IMG/VR virus record: IMGVR_UViG_3300021197_000993
Span: 1 to 64,000 of that record
Strand: one strand, 5' to 3'
Length of the DNA: 64,000 nt
From: a virus
Below, piece after piece: positions 46,649-54,391 of the stretch. Every line of letters begins with the position of its first letter. Positions within the stretch are counted from its first letter, which is position 1. Under the pieces are notes generated by a model. It saw only the letters and a program-made list of their open reading frames with translations, was not told the origin of the DNA and ran no database searches. Position numbers and translations under genes: made by a program.

Positions 46649-48499
46649 CTATTGGAAACCACTGTCTTTCTGTTTAGCAGTTGGGTCTTTCGCGGCTTGA
46701 ACGCTATCAAGAGCCTGTTCAATAGGTGTTTTCTTTGCACCGCGTTGATTCTTTTTGCTTGAAGGCGCGCCGGATTGTTGTGTCTCCGAACTGATTGGTG
46801 CAGGGCCGCGGTCGCGCTGACCTGTGCCTTCACCAAGACCGATTGCCTTCTCCATCATCATAATTTGACCGCCTCCCTGCGGAGGAGGTCCTCCACCGCC
46901 CGGAGGAAGCCCACCGCCGGGCGGCATCATTGGACCCCCACCCTGTGGAGGTATGCCGCCCCCCGGCGGCATAGGTGGAGGCATACCGCCACCCGGAGGC
47001 ATACCGCCACCCGGTGGCATTCCGCCCATCGCGCCGCCACCCTGTTGTTGCATAGCGGCTTCTTGTGGGTCGGGTTTTGTGTAAGTGAATCGTATGTCGC
47101 TACCGCCGTCTTCTGTTAATTCGGGTTGGAACCCAAGTGCTTGCATACGCTGTGCGATGTTGACTTCTTGTTCGTCGCGTCGCAGTCGCGTAATTTCGTC
47201 TTCTTCTTCATTTGGATAGAGTGTGAGCATCCAGTCATGAACACCCATTTGGTCAAGCAAGCGGGGGAATAACTCGCGTGAATACAACTTCTGCCCCGAT
47301 TCAACAGCACGATTCGTGACAAGGATTTGCATTCCTTCGTTGTTCAATCCACCGGACTTACCACTATCCATCATGAAAACATTGGATACGCCATAGAAAG
47401 CCGCTATACGCATTCGTATTTCATCACGGACTTGCGCGTATTGCATTTCATCAAGACTATCCATGAAGCGAACAAACTCAACTTTACCGCGTCCCGACGC
47501 TGATTCAACGCCGACTTTAGGAATGTAGTGGGGGTCGCGCTCCATTTTTTCTTCTGCTCCTTTCCAAAACGAAGCGGTAGATTGAATGTTATCAGTGGTG
47601 ATAGCGAGAACACCACGAGGGATACGACGCTTTTGATACGCGAGGTAAATGTAATTGTCCATAGCAGTGAGTGATTGCGCTTGTCGCCACATGCTGGCGA
47701 CAGGTGAGCGGCCATACAATTTTGACGGATTGAACTTGGAGATGTGCAACACTTCACCGTCAATGTAGTATTGCGTCTTTCCGCTACCGGCAGTGTTGAT
47801 GTAGTGAACATCTTGAAGAGGTAAGCCACAATTGTGAACTTCACACTTTTTGTGGTCGCCGTTGTGGGGGTAGGTTTTGTCGCGGTGGACAGGACACAGA
47901 AGGTATCGTCCTCCGCGCTTACCTGCTTTATCAGCAACAATACGCATGAATGTTGGGTCGCCACGAACCAATTCTTTGACGCGGAAAAACTCTATTTTGC
48001 CGTCTTGAGGGTCAATGAAATACTCTTTGATAAGCAACAAAAACGCGTCATCAACGATGTCCAAGTCCCATTCAATCTCCTTCATCACTTCAATAAATGA
48101 CTGGTCCATAGTGTTGCGTTGTTTCATCAACCATCGCGGGTATAGGATTTGGTCAGCATCGGGGCTTTCAAACTTTTTATTGCCGCAAATACGACACGAG
48201 TCAATCGTGTCATGCTGGTATTCTTCTTCACAGTTGGTGCATTTCTTGTGAAACTTCTTCTCCCAATAATAGCCGCGACGAAAAATCTCTTGACATAGTG
48301 TGTTGATAGTCGTTCGGAGGATGATGGATTCTTGCACTGTTGCATAAAGAGCAGGTATGGATACACCTTGAACGAGAACAGGTTCTTGAATACCCGTTTT
48401 CCAAAGCGGCATCTGCGGTTCGGGGGTTGTTCTACGGCTAAATGGTTTGGTCAACGAAGACAAAAAACGCCCTACTATTCCTTTTTCTTCGGCCATCAT
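46649..48499 (-). CDS. portal protein with two zinc-binding insertions
   Basis: This is a 616-residue portal, the dodecameric ring through which DNA enters the head. Family features include a clip/stem region (YGRSPVASMWRQAQSLTAMD, then IYLAYQKRRIPRGVLAI) and the crown-side helix AQVRDEIRMRIAAFYGVSN. Two inserts carry metal-binding patterns: C87/C90 with C102/C105 (CTNC, then CRIC), and CPVH at 202-205 with a second Cys/His set near 219-224. These are unusual in portals. Residues ~490-560 are a Met/Pro/Gly repeat (MPPGGG units), then a basic end. ATG 48499 overlaps the previous stop as ATGA. Confidence 0.82.
   Translation of the reverse strand: MMAEEKGIVGRFLSSLTKPFSRRTTPEPQMPLWKTGIQEPVLVQGVSIPALYATVQESIILRTTINTLCQEIFRRGYYWEKKFHKKCTNCEEEYQHDTIDSCRICGNKKFESPDADQILYPRWLMKQRNTMDQSFIEVMKEIEWDLDIVDDAFLLLIKEYFIDPQDGKIEFFRVKELVRGDPTFMRIVADKAGKRGGRYLLCPVHRDKTYPHNGDHKKCEVHNCGLPLQDVHYINTAGSGKTQYYIDGEVLHISKFNPSKLYGRSPVASMWRQAQSLTAMDNYIYLAYQKRRIPRGVLAITTDNIQSTASFWKGAEEKMERDPHYIPKVGVESASGRGKVEFVRFMDSLDEMQYAQVRDEIRMRIAAFYGVSNVFMMDSGKSGGLNNEGMQILVTNRAVESGQKLYSRELFPRLLDQMGVHDWMLTLYPNEEEDEITRLRRDEQEVNIAQRMQALGFQPELTEDGGSDIRFTYTKPDPQEAAMQQQGGGAMGGMPPGGGMPPGGGMPPPMPPGGGIPPQGGGPMMPPGGGLPPGGGGPPPQGGGQIMMMEKAIGLGEGTGQRDRGPAPISSETQQSGAPSSKKNQRGAKKTPIEQALDSVQAAKDPTAKQKDSGFQ
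46860..47045 (-). repeat. MPPGGG-type repeat tract in the portal gene
   Basis: G- and C-rich tandem units coding Met-Pro-Pro-Gly-Gly-Gly and variants. The tract is clearly distinct in composition from its surroundings. It likely forms a flexible linker at the portal C-terminus, facing the head interior. Confidence 0.75.
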
Positions 48500-49878
48500 A
48501 TCATCTCCACAAGTCGGTTGGCATCGTCAAGAAGACGAAGGGTTTCACCGTCCCGACTAAACATCGCATGAACTCCCGCTTCATCAATGTTCCACTCTTT
48601 CAACAACTCTTCACGCTTATCGGGAACATCTTTCCAATTCAACCATTTGACAACACGATAAAGTTCGTCGCGTCTTGATTTTATGATGTCAGTTTTGCGA
48701 CCGCGCAAATCCAGTAATTCAAGGACTGCGCCAGCCTGTCCTTTTTTCATGCGGAGATGTGGGCGGATACCTTTCATCAGTGAACGAAGGTCGTTTTCGG
48801 AATAGAATTGAAGACGGTGTTGAGTGCGTCGGCTGTTCTTGTGGATTTTCAAATCAGTTTGTAGCACGCCACATCCAAGTGCTTTGTGTAGTTGTTCGCA
48901 ATGCAACTTACCCCGCTCACCTGTTGCAATGAAACCAGCACGAGGCTCAAGTCGTTTGGTGATGGTGATGTATCCGTCAGCATCAAGGAAACCAGCCGCA
49001 TACGCCCAAACATCCTTGAACACCATTGTGTTATCGCGAACAATACCCCACCCAACGCCGACCTTTTCAATATCGTATTCTACACCATGCATTTTGAAAA
49101 GCGCGCTTAGTTGAGAAATTGAAAGATTTTTGATTTTATCCATGCTCGCGAAAACCTCACTTGTAGGTAAAGGACCGCGCTCTTCAAGAATTGTAGCGGC
49201 TTTTGTTAAATAAATAGCATCCGTTTTTTTGATGTTATCAATAGAATGAAGCGCGTTCCTCCATTCCTTTTTTGCGTTCTTTTTAACCTCTTGACAATCA
49301 ACCCACAGTTGCCTTTGTTCATCGTTGAAATCACCTTCAATCAACAACAATTTTGTGATTGAATCATTGGCTCTTTCCCATTGAACACAAGCACGACGAA
49401 GCGCATATTCGCGTGATTTGCCGTGTTTCCGCAACGCTTGTAAATCTCTTTCACTGATACCCAAATTGCGAACAGTCGGCTCATGTTTACCAATCCAATC
49501 AATGGATTGAAGCGTAGCCTCTACTTCTTGCTTCTTTGCGATACGGATAGCGTCAATTGCATAGTCAATGGCTTCACGCATTTCTTTGTGTTCGCGTCGC
49601 GCCATGCGGAGGTCTTTCACTAAATCCCCAGCACCACGACCAAACATAGACTGAAACCAACCACCTTTGGGGAGAGAACGATTGAGTTGCTCCCGTATTT
49701 TCTTCTTCTCTTCGCCTTCTTCAATTTGATTTGGGCGTGGAGGTGTAGGGTTGGCATTGGCTTCACCTTGACCTTGAGATACAGGCATAGGCGCATCACC
49801 AAATGTAGGACCCTCAATGACATTCTTCAACAACGGATTATCGTTGAACAGGTTGGAGTCCGATAAATCAATTTTCAA
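48496..49878 (-). CDS. head-region protein carrying a LAGLIDADG homing-endonuclease fold
   Basis: This is a 460-residue protein with a TTG start at 49878 after AGGTGA. Residues 1-~285 are helical and charged, as in portal-associated head proteins (RMARREHKEMREAIDYAIDA). Residues ~288-400 look like a single LAGLIDADG domain: AAGFLDADGYITI at 294-306 with the metal-binding Asp kept, then CEQLHKALGCG, LQFYSENDLRSLMKGIRPHL and KKGQAGAVLELL. No intein splicing motifs are present at the junctions and the frame continues to a charged C-terminus. The domain is therefore fused to, not spliced from, this protein. It is coupled to the portal by ATGA. Whether it cuts DNA is unknown. Confidence 0.65.
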   Translation of the reverse strand: MKIDLSDSNLFNDNPLLKNVIEGPTFGDAPMPVSQGQGEANANPTPPRPNQIEEGEEKKKIREQLNRSLPKGGWFQSMFGRGAGDLVKDLRMARREHKEMREAIDYAIDAIRIAKKQEVEATLQSIDWIGKHEPTVRNLGISERDLQALRKHGKSREYALRRACVQWERANDSITKLLLIEGDFNDEQRQLWVDCQEVKKNAKKEWRNALHSIDNIKKTDAIYLTKAATILEERGPLPTSEVFASMDKIKNLSISQLSALFKMHGVEYDIEKVGVGWGIVRDNTMVFKDVWAYAAGFLDADGYITITKRLEPRAGFIATGERGKLHCEQLHKALGCGVLQTDLKIHKNSRRTQHRLQFYSENDLRSLMKGIRPHLRMKKGQAGAVLELLDLRGRKTDIIKSRRDELYRVVKWLNWKDVPDKREELLKEWNIDEAGVHAMFSRDGETLRLLDDANRLVEMI

Positions 49879-50020
49879 CGCGATTCACCTTTCTCTCATT
49901 CCAAGCCATTATTTGCGGACTACCGTTTTTCTCCCAACACTTTTTACAAAATCCAAAAGGATATACCTTATCTGTTGTGTAGCAACAAGTGTGATAGTGA
50001 TACTCAACAGATTGGGTCAT
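49868..50020 (-). CDS. 50-residue Cys/His zinc-binding-type protein
   Basis: This was read directly from the gap. ATG 50020 overlaps the preceding TAA (TAATG), and the stop lies within the next gene's ribosome-binding region. The product contains YHYHTCCYTTDKV, then FGFCKKCWEKNG and MAWNERKVNRVEN. Two Cys plus His upstream and CKKC downstream suggest one zinc site. It belongs to the run of small Cys-containing genes between terminase and portal. Family unknown. Confidence 0.6.
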   Translation of the reverse strand: MTQSVEYHYHTCCYTTDKVYPFGFCKKCWEKNGSPQIMAWNERKVNRVEN

Positions 50021-50433
50021 TAACAATTCCACCTTTTCAACGCCGCGCCTTTCGGAGTCATCTTACCACCTTTGCTGGTTGGACCTTTAACGCCACTCAT
50101 TCGCGCGCAAAAAGACTTTCTACGCTTGGCTTTTTTACCGCCCGGTTTTAGTTTGCTTGGTTTTGTCGTGACCGGAGGTTTGAGGTTTGCACCACTCTTT
50201 CGCTTTGCCGCGGCGCGACCTTTCGCGTTCAGTCCACCTTTGCGACTGTGTTTGTTTGGATTGTATCCGTGAAACGGCTTGCTCTTTTTCTTCGCTTTCA
50301 ACACCGTGTTTGCAATGTCAAACGGTGAGCAACATGTGCAAAACGACACCTCTTTCGCGATGTCGTCGTCGTTCATCATTGCTAATTCTTCTGCTGTTAT
50401 TGGTTCATGCATTATGTATTCGTATTCTGTCAT
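50020..50433 (-). CDS. conserved basic viral protein (DUF6321-like)
   Basis: This is a 137-residue protein. The C-terminal 80 residues, SRKGGLNAKGRAAAKRKSG, then KRRKSFCARMSGVKGP, then PKGAALKRWNC, match from memory a domain found in many marine phages (DUF6321-type) whose function is unknown. It is strongly basic with Cys at fixed points. The N-terminal ~55 residues are acidic with a CTCC pair and then PFDIANTVLKAKKKSKPFHG, which loosely resembles the AWxLLK...KK tag. It may be a DNA-binding head protein. It lies with four other tiny genes between terminase and portal. Confidence 0.65.
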   Translation of the reverse strand: MTEYEYIMHEPITAEELAMMNDDDIAKEVSFCTCCSPFDIANTVLKAKKKSKPFHGYNPNKHSRKGGLNAKGRAAAKRKSGANLKPPVTTKPSKLKPGGKKAKRRKSFCARMSGVKGPTSKGGKMTPKGAALKRWNC

Positions 50434-50434
50434 G

Positions 50435-50890
50435 TTATCCCCTCGTCAAATGATGATACCCGCATACGCATGGGTATGTTGAAATCGGTCGTCCCGATTG
50501 GCGCGATTGATAGTCTCTATCGCGTTCCGCATGTGCGGGTGATTCGTATTTGTTCTTCTCCGGAGTAGGGCATGGTGGATAATTACCGCGACCCTTCATG
50601 AACACCCACGCCTCGTCCATCCCTTTAACGATGGTGGGCTTTCCGCCTACGCCCTGTTTCTTGCTACGCTTGCGTTTCGTTGCCGCGCGCTTTTGACCTG
50701 CTGACATAGAACCGCTGGTCTTCGGAGTCTTGCTTGATACCTTGACGGAGGGGCGACACTTGGGGTATCCTTTGCTACCCTTCTTTGCCTTAGAACGCCC
50801 ACAGGGAGGATGCTTACCATCCTTACCTGTGCGCGAAACATCAACCCACTTTTCCTTGAACCAACGATTCAAGTTTTTCTCAACCGTCAT
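50435..50890 (-). CDS. conserved basic/Cys protein (DUF5872-like) with internal AWVFMK motif
   Basis: This is a 151-residue protein with its start fixed at ATG 50890 by an ATGA overlap. The N-terminal ~75 residues (NRWFKEKWVDVSR, then PPCGRSKAKKGSKGYPKCRP, then MSAGQKRAATKRKR) match from memory a family widespread in viruses (DUF5872-like). Residues 91-99, MDEAWVFMK, are the shared tag, here internal as if it began a second fused unit. The end carries PPCPTPEKNKYESP and STYPCVCGYHHLTRG, a Cys/His metal-site pattern. Function is unknown; a basic, metal-stabilised virion protein is plausible. Confidence 0.65.
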   Translation of the reverse strand: MTVEKNLNRWFKEKWVDVSRTGKDGKHPPCGRSKAKKGSKGYPKCRPSVKVSSKTPKTSGSMSAGQKRAATKRKRSKKQGVGGKPTIVKGMDEAWVFMKGRGNYPPCPTPEKNKYESPAHAERDRDYQSRQSGRPISTYPCVCGYHHLTRG

Positions 50891-51090
50891 TTTCCAGCCC
50901 ACGCATCACAAATATATTCTTTGTTGCAAGTAAAATCATACCACTTGCAGTAGCCCGTTTGAGGGTCTTCTGTTGCTGAATCGTCCCACGCCTTGCAGTT
51001 GCCACACTTCTTCGGACCTGTGGCCTTGCGATAATTCGGCGCGTCTTTCTTGGCTTTCATCAAAGCCCACGCTTCTTCAAGAGGAATCAT
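50887..51090 (-). CDS. 67-residue Cys protein with N-terminal AWALMK tag
   Basis: ATG 51090 follows GGGAGG and overlaps the previous stop as ATGA. The protein opens MIPLEEAWALMKAKKDAPNY, the clearest N-terminal copy of the tag. The stretch EEAWALMKAKKDAP aligns with DDAFEMIRKKKDAP in the protein at 56192-57463. The rest, CGNCKAWDD, GYCKWYDFTCN and YICDAWAGK, has five Cys in a pattern like small high-potential iron-sulfur-type proteins reported in phages, and could also bind zinc. Its job is unknown. Confidence 0.65.
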   Translation of the reverse strand: MIPLEEAWALMKAKKDAPNYRKATGPKKCGNCKAWDDSATEDPQTGYCKWYDFTCNKEYICDAWAGK

Positions 51091-51278
51091 TTCTTTTTGC
51101 CTCCCTTCTTTTTCTTGAACTTGCCGCGACAGTATTGAACAGCCCATCCATTTGCATACGCGCTTGGATAAACTTTGAACTTACGCTTCGCCGCGGCCTT
51201 ACCCGCCGGACACAGTTTCTTCTCAAGATAGCCGAACGCGGCTTCTCCGCCTACGCAAAACTCACAATTACAAGCCAT
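51087..51278 (-). CDS. 63-residue conserved Cys/basic viral protein
   Basis: The short N-terminal CNCEFC cluster is followed by the stretch LCPAGKAAAKRKFKVYPSAY and then ANGWAVQYCRG, which I recognise as a recurrent small-protein motif in cyanophages and other marine viruses. It ends in a Lys run (KFKKKKGGKKK). Function is unknown. The basic tail and Cys pairs suggest a DNA-associated, metal-stabilised protein. It is the first of five tiny genes after the terminase and is coupled by ATGA to the next. Confidence 0.65.
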   Translation of the reverse strand: MACNCEFCVGGEAAFGYLEKKLCPAGKAAAKRKFKVYPSAYANGWAVQYCRGKFKKKKGGKKK

Positions 51279-51307
51279 TCAAAAACCCCATTCAGTAAAA
51301 GGATACA

Positions 51308-52708
51308 TCAATCTAACAACCCCTCCATTATTTCATCCAAGTCCACAATGCGCTCACGGAACTCCGTGGTGGCCCAATGAGCCAACGCGAGAGCAATAGC
51401 AAAGTCATCGTGCCTACCAATACTGTCAAGCCGACCTTTCTTGCTCATACCAAACATAAGCAACTCTCGTTCAAGTTCCGACATCATCGTTCGTGAACGG
51501 TCATCACCCCACGGCAATCGCATCTGCTCATTTTCAAAGCGCAACACCAAACCCATGAGAAGAGACTCACGGCGTTGGCGTGTGGAGATGAATGTTTTGA
51601 TAGGGAGGTCTGTATCTGCGCGTAGTTCAGTAGCGAACACACGCTGAAAGTTGTTGGCTTCAAGTTCAATAACATCGGGATTAAACTTCGCGTTGAGTCT
51701 TTGAATCTCCATTATCTGTGTTCGGAAGTCCATATTCTTGCGACGAACCGCGTGAACCAATTCAAGCAGTTCGGGGTTGGTTGATGGGCGACGAAGCACC
51801 ACCATGACAGTATAGTCAGCCGCGCGGTCCGAAGAAATAGCAGGGTCCCAACCGATGAAGTATTGGTCATCGGGGTCGCCTACTTCGCGTTCAATCAGTT
51901 TGAGTGTGTTGTCTTTTGCGGCTTGCAGAATGGTTGAAGGGAACAAACTGCTCACATCGTCCATTGGTTCGCACAAGTATTCACGAGCAAATGCGATGGC
52001 TGGCATATCATTGCGACGCGCATCAAGAGAATCTAAATCCCAACGCTCCGGCCAAAGAGCCTCACCTTTGGCGTTGATAGCAGGGTAGGTTTCAACGAGA
52101 TAACCCTCCCTACTCTCCAACTCCGTGTAAAGGTCAGTTGGTGTAAACGGTGTCCCGACAATCATCAATTTGGATGTGTGGTGAAGTGTAGGAACAAGAA
52201 CCTCGTAGAACCATGAAGCAACGCGAGCGAGTTCAGTATCAGTCGTTCCCCACAGAATGTCGTCGCAAAGGATGAGGTCGGGGTGAATACCACGGATAGC
52301 ACCACCAACTGACTTCGCGCTAATGTTGGAGCCGTTGCTAAAACCGAAGAATGTCTTTGACCAAGAATCTGCTTTCTTCATTTTCGCGAGGAACGGCACT
52401 CCATCAATCAAGTCATTGAGTGTGCGCATGTGGTGAATGGACTGATGAAGACTGTGTGAAATTAACACGGCTTTGGTCTTTGGGTTAAACGCTGTTTTCC
52501 ACAGCATGTAGCCAAGAAAGAGCGTTGATTTACCGTGGTCGCGAGCCGCTTTGACACAATATCGTTTGCGTTTTTCAAGGTTGTTATACCAGTCTTCGTG
52601 ATGATGTGATAATTGAAAACCGAGTATCTCTTCAAAAAAGAATCTAAAATCGCGCTTCGCTACCTCAAAGTCAATCTCTTCAATTGCTTCAAGTGATAGG
52701 GATTGCAC
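51308..52708 (-). CDS. terL: terminase large subunit
   Basis: This is the DNA-packaging motor. The ATPase half has Walker A AARDHGKST at 54-62, Walker B LILCDDI at 145-151 and coupling motif VGTPFTPTD near 184-192. The nuclease half has the RNase H-like acidic residues D288 (FIGWDPAISSD), E350 (VIELEANNF) and D434 or D435 (GRHDDFAIAL). At 466 residues it is complete. It starts with GTG at 52708, preceded by GGTGATGAAGT, the same leader as the 2002-residue gene. It is read just after the unknown gene at 52715 and before the small Cys-protein cluster. A headful or cos mechanism cannot be told apart here. Confidence 0.93.
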   Translation of the reverse strand: MQSLSLEAIEEIDFEVAKRDFRFFFEEILGFQLSHHHEDWYNNLEKRKRYCVKAARDHGKSTLFLGYMLWKTAFNPKTKAVLISHSLHQSIHHMRTLNDLIDGVPFLAKMKKADSWSKTFFGFSNGSNISAKSVGGAIRGIHPDLILCDDILWGTTDTELARVASWFYEVLVPTLHHTSKLMIVGTPFTPTDLYTELESREGYLVETYPAINAKGEALWPERWDLDSLDARRNDMPAIAFAREYLCEPMDDVSSLFPSTILQAAKDNTLKLIEREVGDPDDQYFIGWDPAISSDRAADYTVMVVLRRPSTNPELLELVHAVRRKNMDFRTQIMEIQRLNAKFNPDVIELEANNFQRVFATELRADTDLPIKTFISTRQRRESLLMGLVLRFENEQMRLPWGDDRSRTMMSELERELLMFGMSKKGRLDSIGRHDDFAIALALAHWATTEFRERIVDLDEIMEGLLD

Positions 52709-52714
52709 ACTTCA

Positions 52715-54391
52715 TCACCGAATCTTGAACCCCTTCAACAGTGAATCCCACGCCGCTTGGTGCTTATCCGAGGACATTTTGAACGCACCACCTTCGGACA
52801 TACCGCCCTCGTCGTCTTCTTGTTCGGTTGGTTCACCAAAGTTCAATTTCATACCCTTGGTTTTTTCTTCTGCGATGTCTTTTGCTCCTTCTGTATCACC
52901 AGCGGCAATAGCCTGTTGAAATCGCGGGTCGGCTTGAAGCGTTTGCATGAAATACTTTCCTTGTCGCGATTTGGGGTTAAGACCAAAACCGTCAAGCATT
53001 TCTTGTGTAATTTTCATCGCGGTGTCGGCAGGGTCAAAACCTGCATCCATCATGCGCTGTGCTAATCCCGATTGGCTACCTTTTTCTCCAATCGTGCGCT
53101 GGCCGTAATACTGTCCTTTTTCGCGACCCTCTTTGGATGTAAGGTAATCGCGGATTCGGCCAAGTTGTCCGCCATCGGCTTCGGTCGCCATAGCGGTTTC
53201 TCCACCACCGCCTTCCATAGCCATTCTCTTGCGCTTGTTTTCTTGCACTTTGTCAAACAACTTAGCCGCTTCATCCGCTTTTGAAGGTGTTGGTGCGGCT
53301 GGTTCAGCCGGTGCTTCGGGTTCAACCGGTGTCGGTGGCCCCGCTTGAGGAGCCGGTGGTTCTTCGGTTGCTGGTGGTGTTCCAAAGTTCAAATCTATAC
53401 CAGTCGGTCCGGGGTCTGTGTCAGTGAGCGCACTTTCTTCTTGCTCCTGTGTCCCCGGTTGCATCTCTTCTAAGGATTCTTCTTCTTCTACGGCTGGCTC
53501 TTCTTCTGCACCACGCATCATGTCGGGTCGGAATGCTACACCCGCGTCTTGCGCTCGCTTTCTGTCGCGCATTTGTCGTGCGCGGTCAAATCGCCCTTGC
53601 ATCGGCTTTTTCGCACCCGCTGTTATGTCAGCAATTTGTCTGTCTATTGCTTGTTGCGTTGTCAATTGATTACCTTCTTCATCATCCATAGGGTCAATGT
53701 TAAAGTCTCGCGCTAATCGTCGGTTTTGCTCACCTTCAAACGCAAGCATGTTTTCATCATAACCTTGGCTACCGGGGACATAACGCCTCATGGCTTGTTG
53801 TCGTCGTTGTTCGGTATCAGCGAGCGCGCCTTCAAGACGAGTGCGTCGCGCCGCTTGGTTGTCACGCTCGGATGATGCTCGGCGATAATCGCGGAACGCG
53901 CCGGGTAGTTGTCGTGCCGTCGCGAATCTGTCCTTCATGCGTTGACGCACTCCGGGTTTAATGAGGCCACCAAGTGAAGCGACATTCCGGAGAGCCGTTC
54001 CAGCGGCCATCATAGGTTGACCACTCACAGCATAATCTCGCATTTGCCCGCGATAGGGTTGACCAGTAGCCTGTGCTTCGGACAACCGCTGTCCAGCACC
54101 TATACCCTGTAAGTTTTGAGAAAAGTTTTGTCCACCACCTTGTGCCATCAACTGGTCATTGGTGAAGTTTTGGCTAAACGCAGGTTGTTTCCGAATGATG
54201 TCGGGGTGTGAATTATCGCGTTCCGCGATTGCTTTGATAAGCGGTTCCCAAGTGTTATCCTCAACGCCAAAAAACACATAATTGATGTCGCTAAGGTTGC
54301 CCCCTTTATTGATAATGAACTCAACAGTTCCGTCTTCTTTACCATGCTTAAGCATGCTGTCGTTCCATTCAATCTCCCAATTATCAACCAT
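52715..54391 (-). CDS. 558-residue disordered protein ending in the AWxxLLK motif
   Basis: The start at ATG 54391 overlaps the preceding gene's end by eight bases; the longer frame to 54529 is antisense-like extension. The N-terminal ~70 residues form a compact beta/alpha domain (VDNWEIEWNDSMLKHGKEDG, then SDINYVFFGVEDNTWEPLIK). The rest is Arg/Gln-rich, then Pro/Glu/Ala-rich and probably disordered. Near the end, YFMQTLQADPRFQQAIAAGD may be a helical segment. The last 15 residues, KHQAAWDSLLKGFKIR, are the shared tag at the C-terminus. Its place before terL suggests a packaging or inner-virion role. The family is unknown. Confidence 0.55.
   Translation of the reverse strand: MVDNWEIEWNDSMLKHGKEDGTVEFIINKGGNLSDINYVFFGVEDNTWEPLIKAIAERDNSHPDIIRKQPAFSQNFTNDQLMAQGGGQNFSQNLQGIGAGQRLSEAQATGQPYRGQMRDYAVSGQPMMAAGTALRNVASLGGLIKPGVRQRMKDRFATARQLPGAFRDYRRASSERDNQAARRTRLEGALADTEQRRQQAMRRYVPGSQGYDENMLAFEGEQNRRLARDFNIDPMDDEEGNQLTTQQAIDRQIADITAGAKKPMQGRFDRARQMRDRKRAQDAGVAFRPDMMRGAEEEPAVEEEESLEEMQPGTQEQEESALTDTDPGPTGIDLNFGTPPATEEPPAPQAGPPTPVEPEAPAEPAAPTPSKADEAAKLFDKVQENKRKRMAMEGGGGETAMATEADGGQLGRIRDYLTSKEGREKGQYYGQRTIGEKGSQSGLAQRMMDAGFDPADTAMKITQEMLDGFGLNPKSRQGKYFMQTLQADPRFQQAIAAGDTEGAKDIAEEKTKGMKLNFGEPTEQEDDEGGMSEGGAFKMSSDKHQAAWDSLLKGFKIR

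Noticed and set aside
48820-49010. Possible intein in the 460-residue head protein
   Set aside because: The LAGLIDADG region lacks the splicing blocks, and there is no Cys/Ser start or His-Asn end at plausible junctions.
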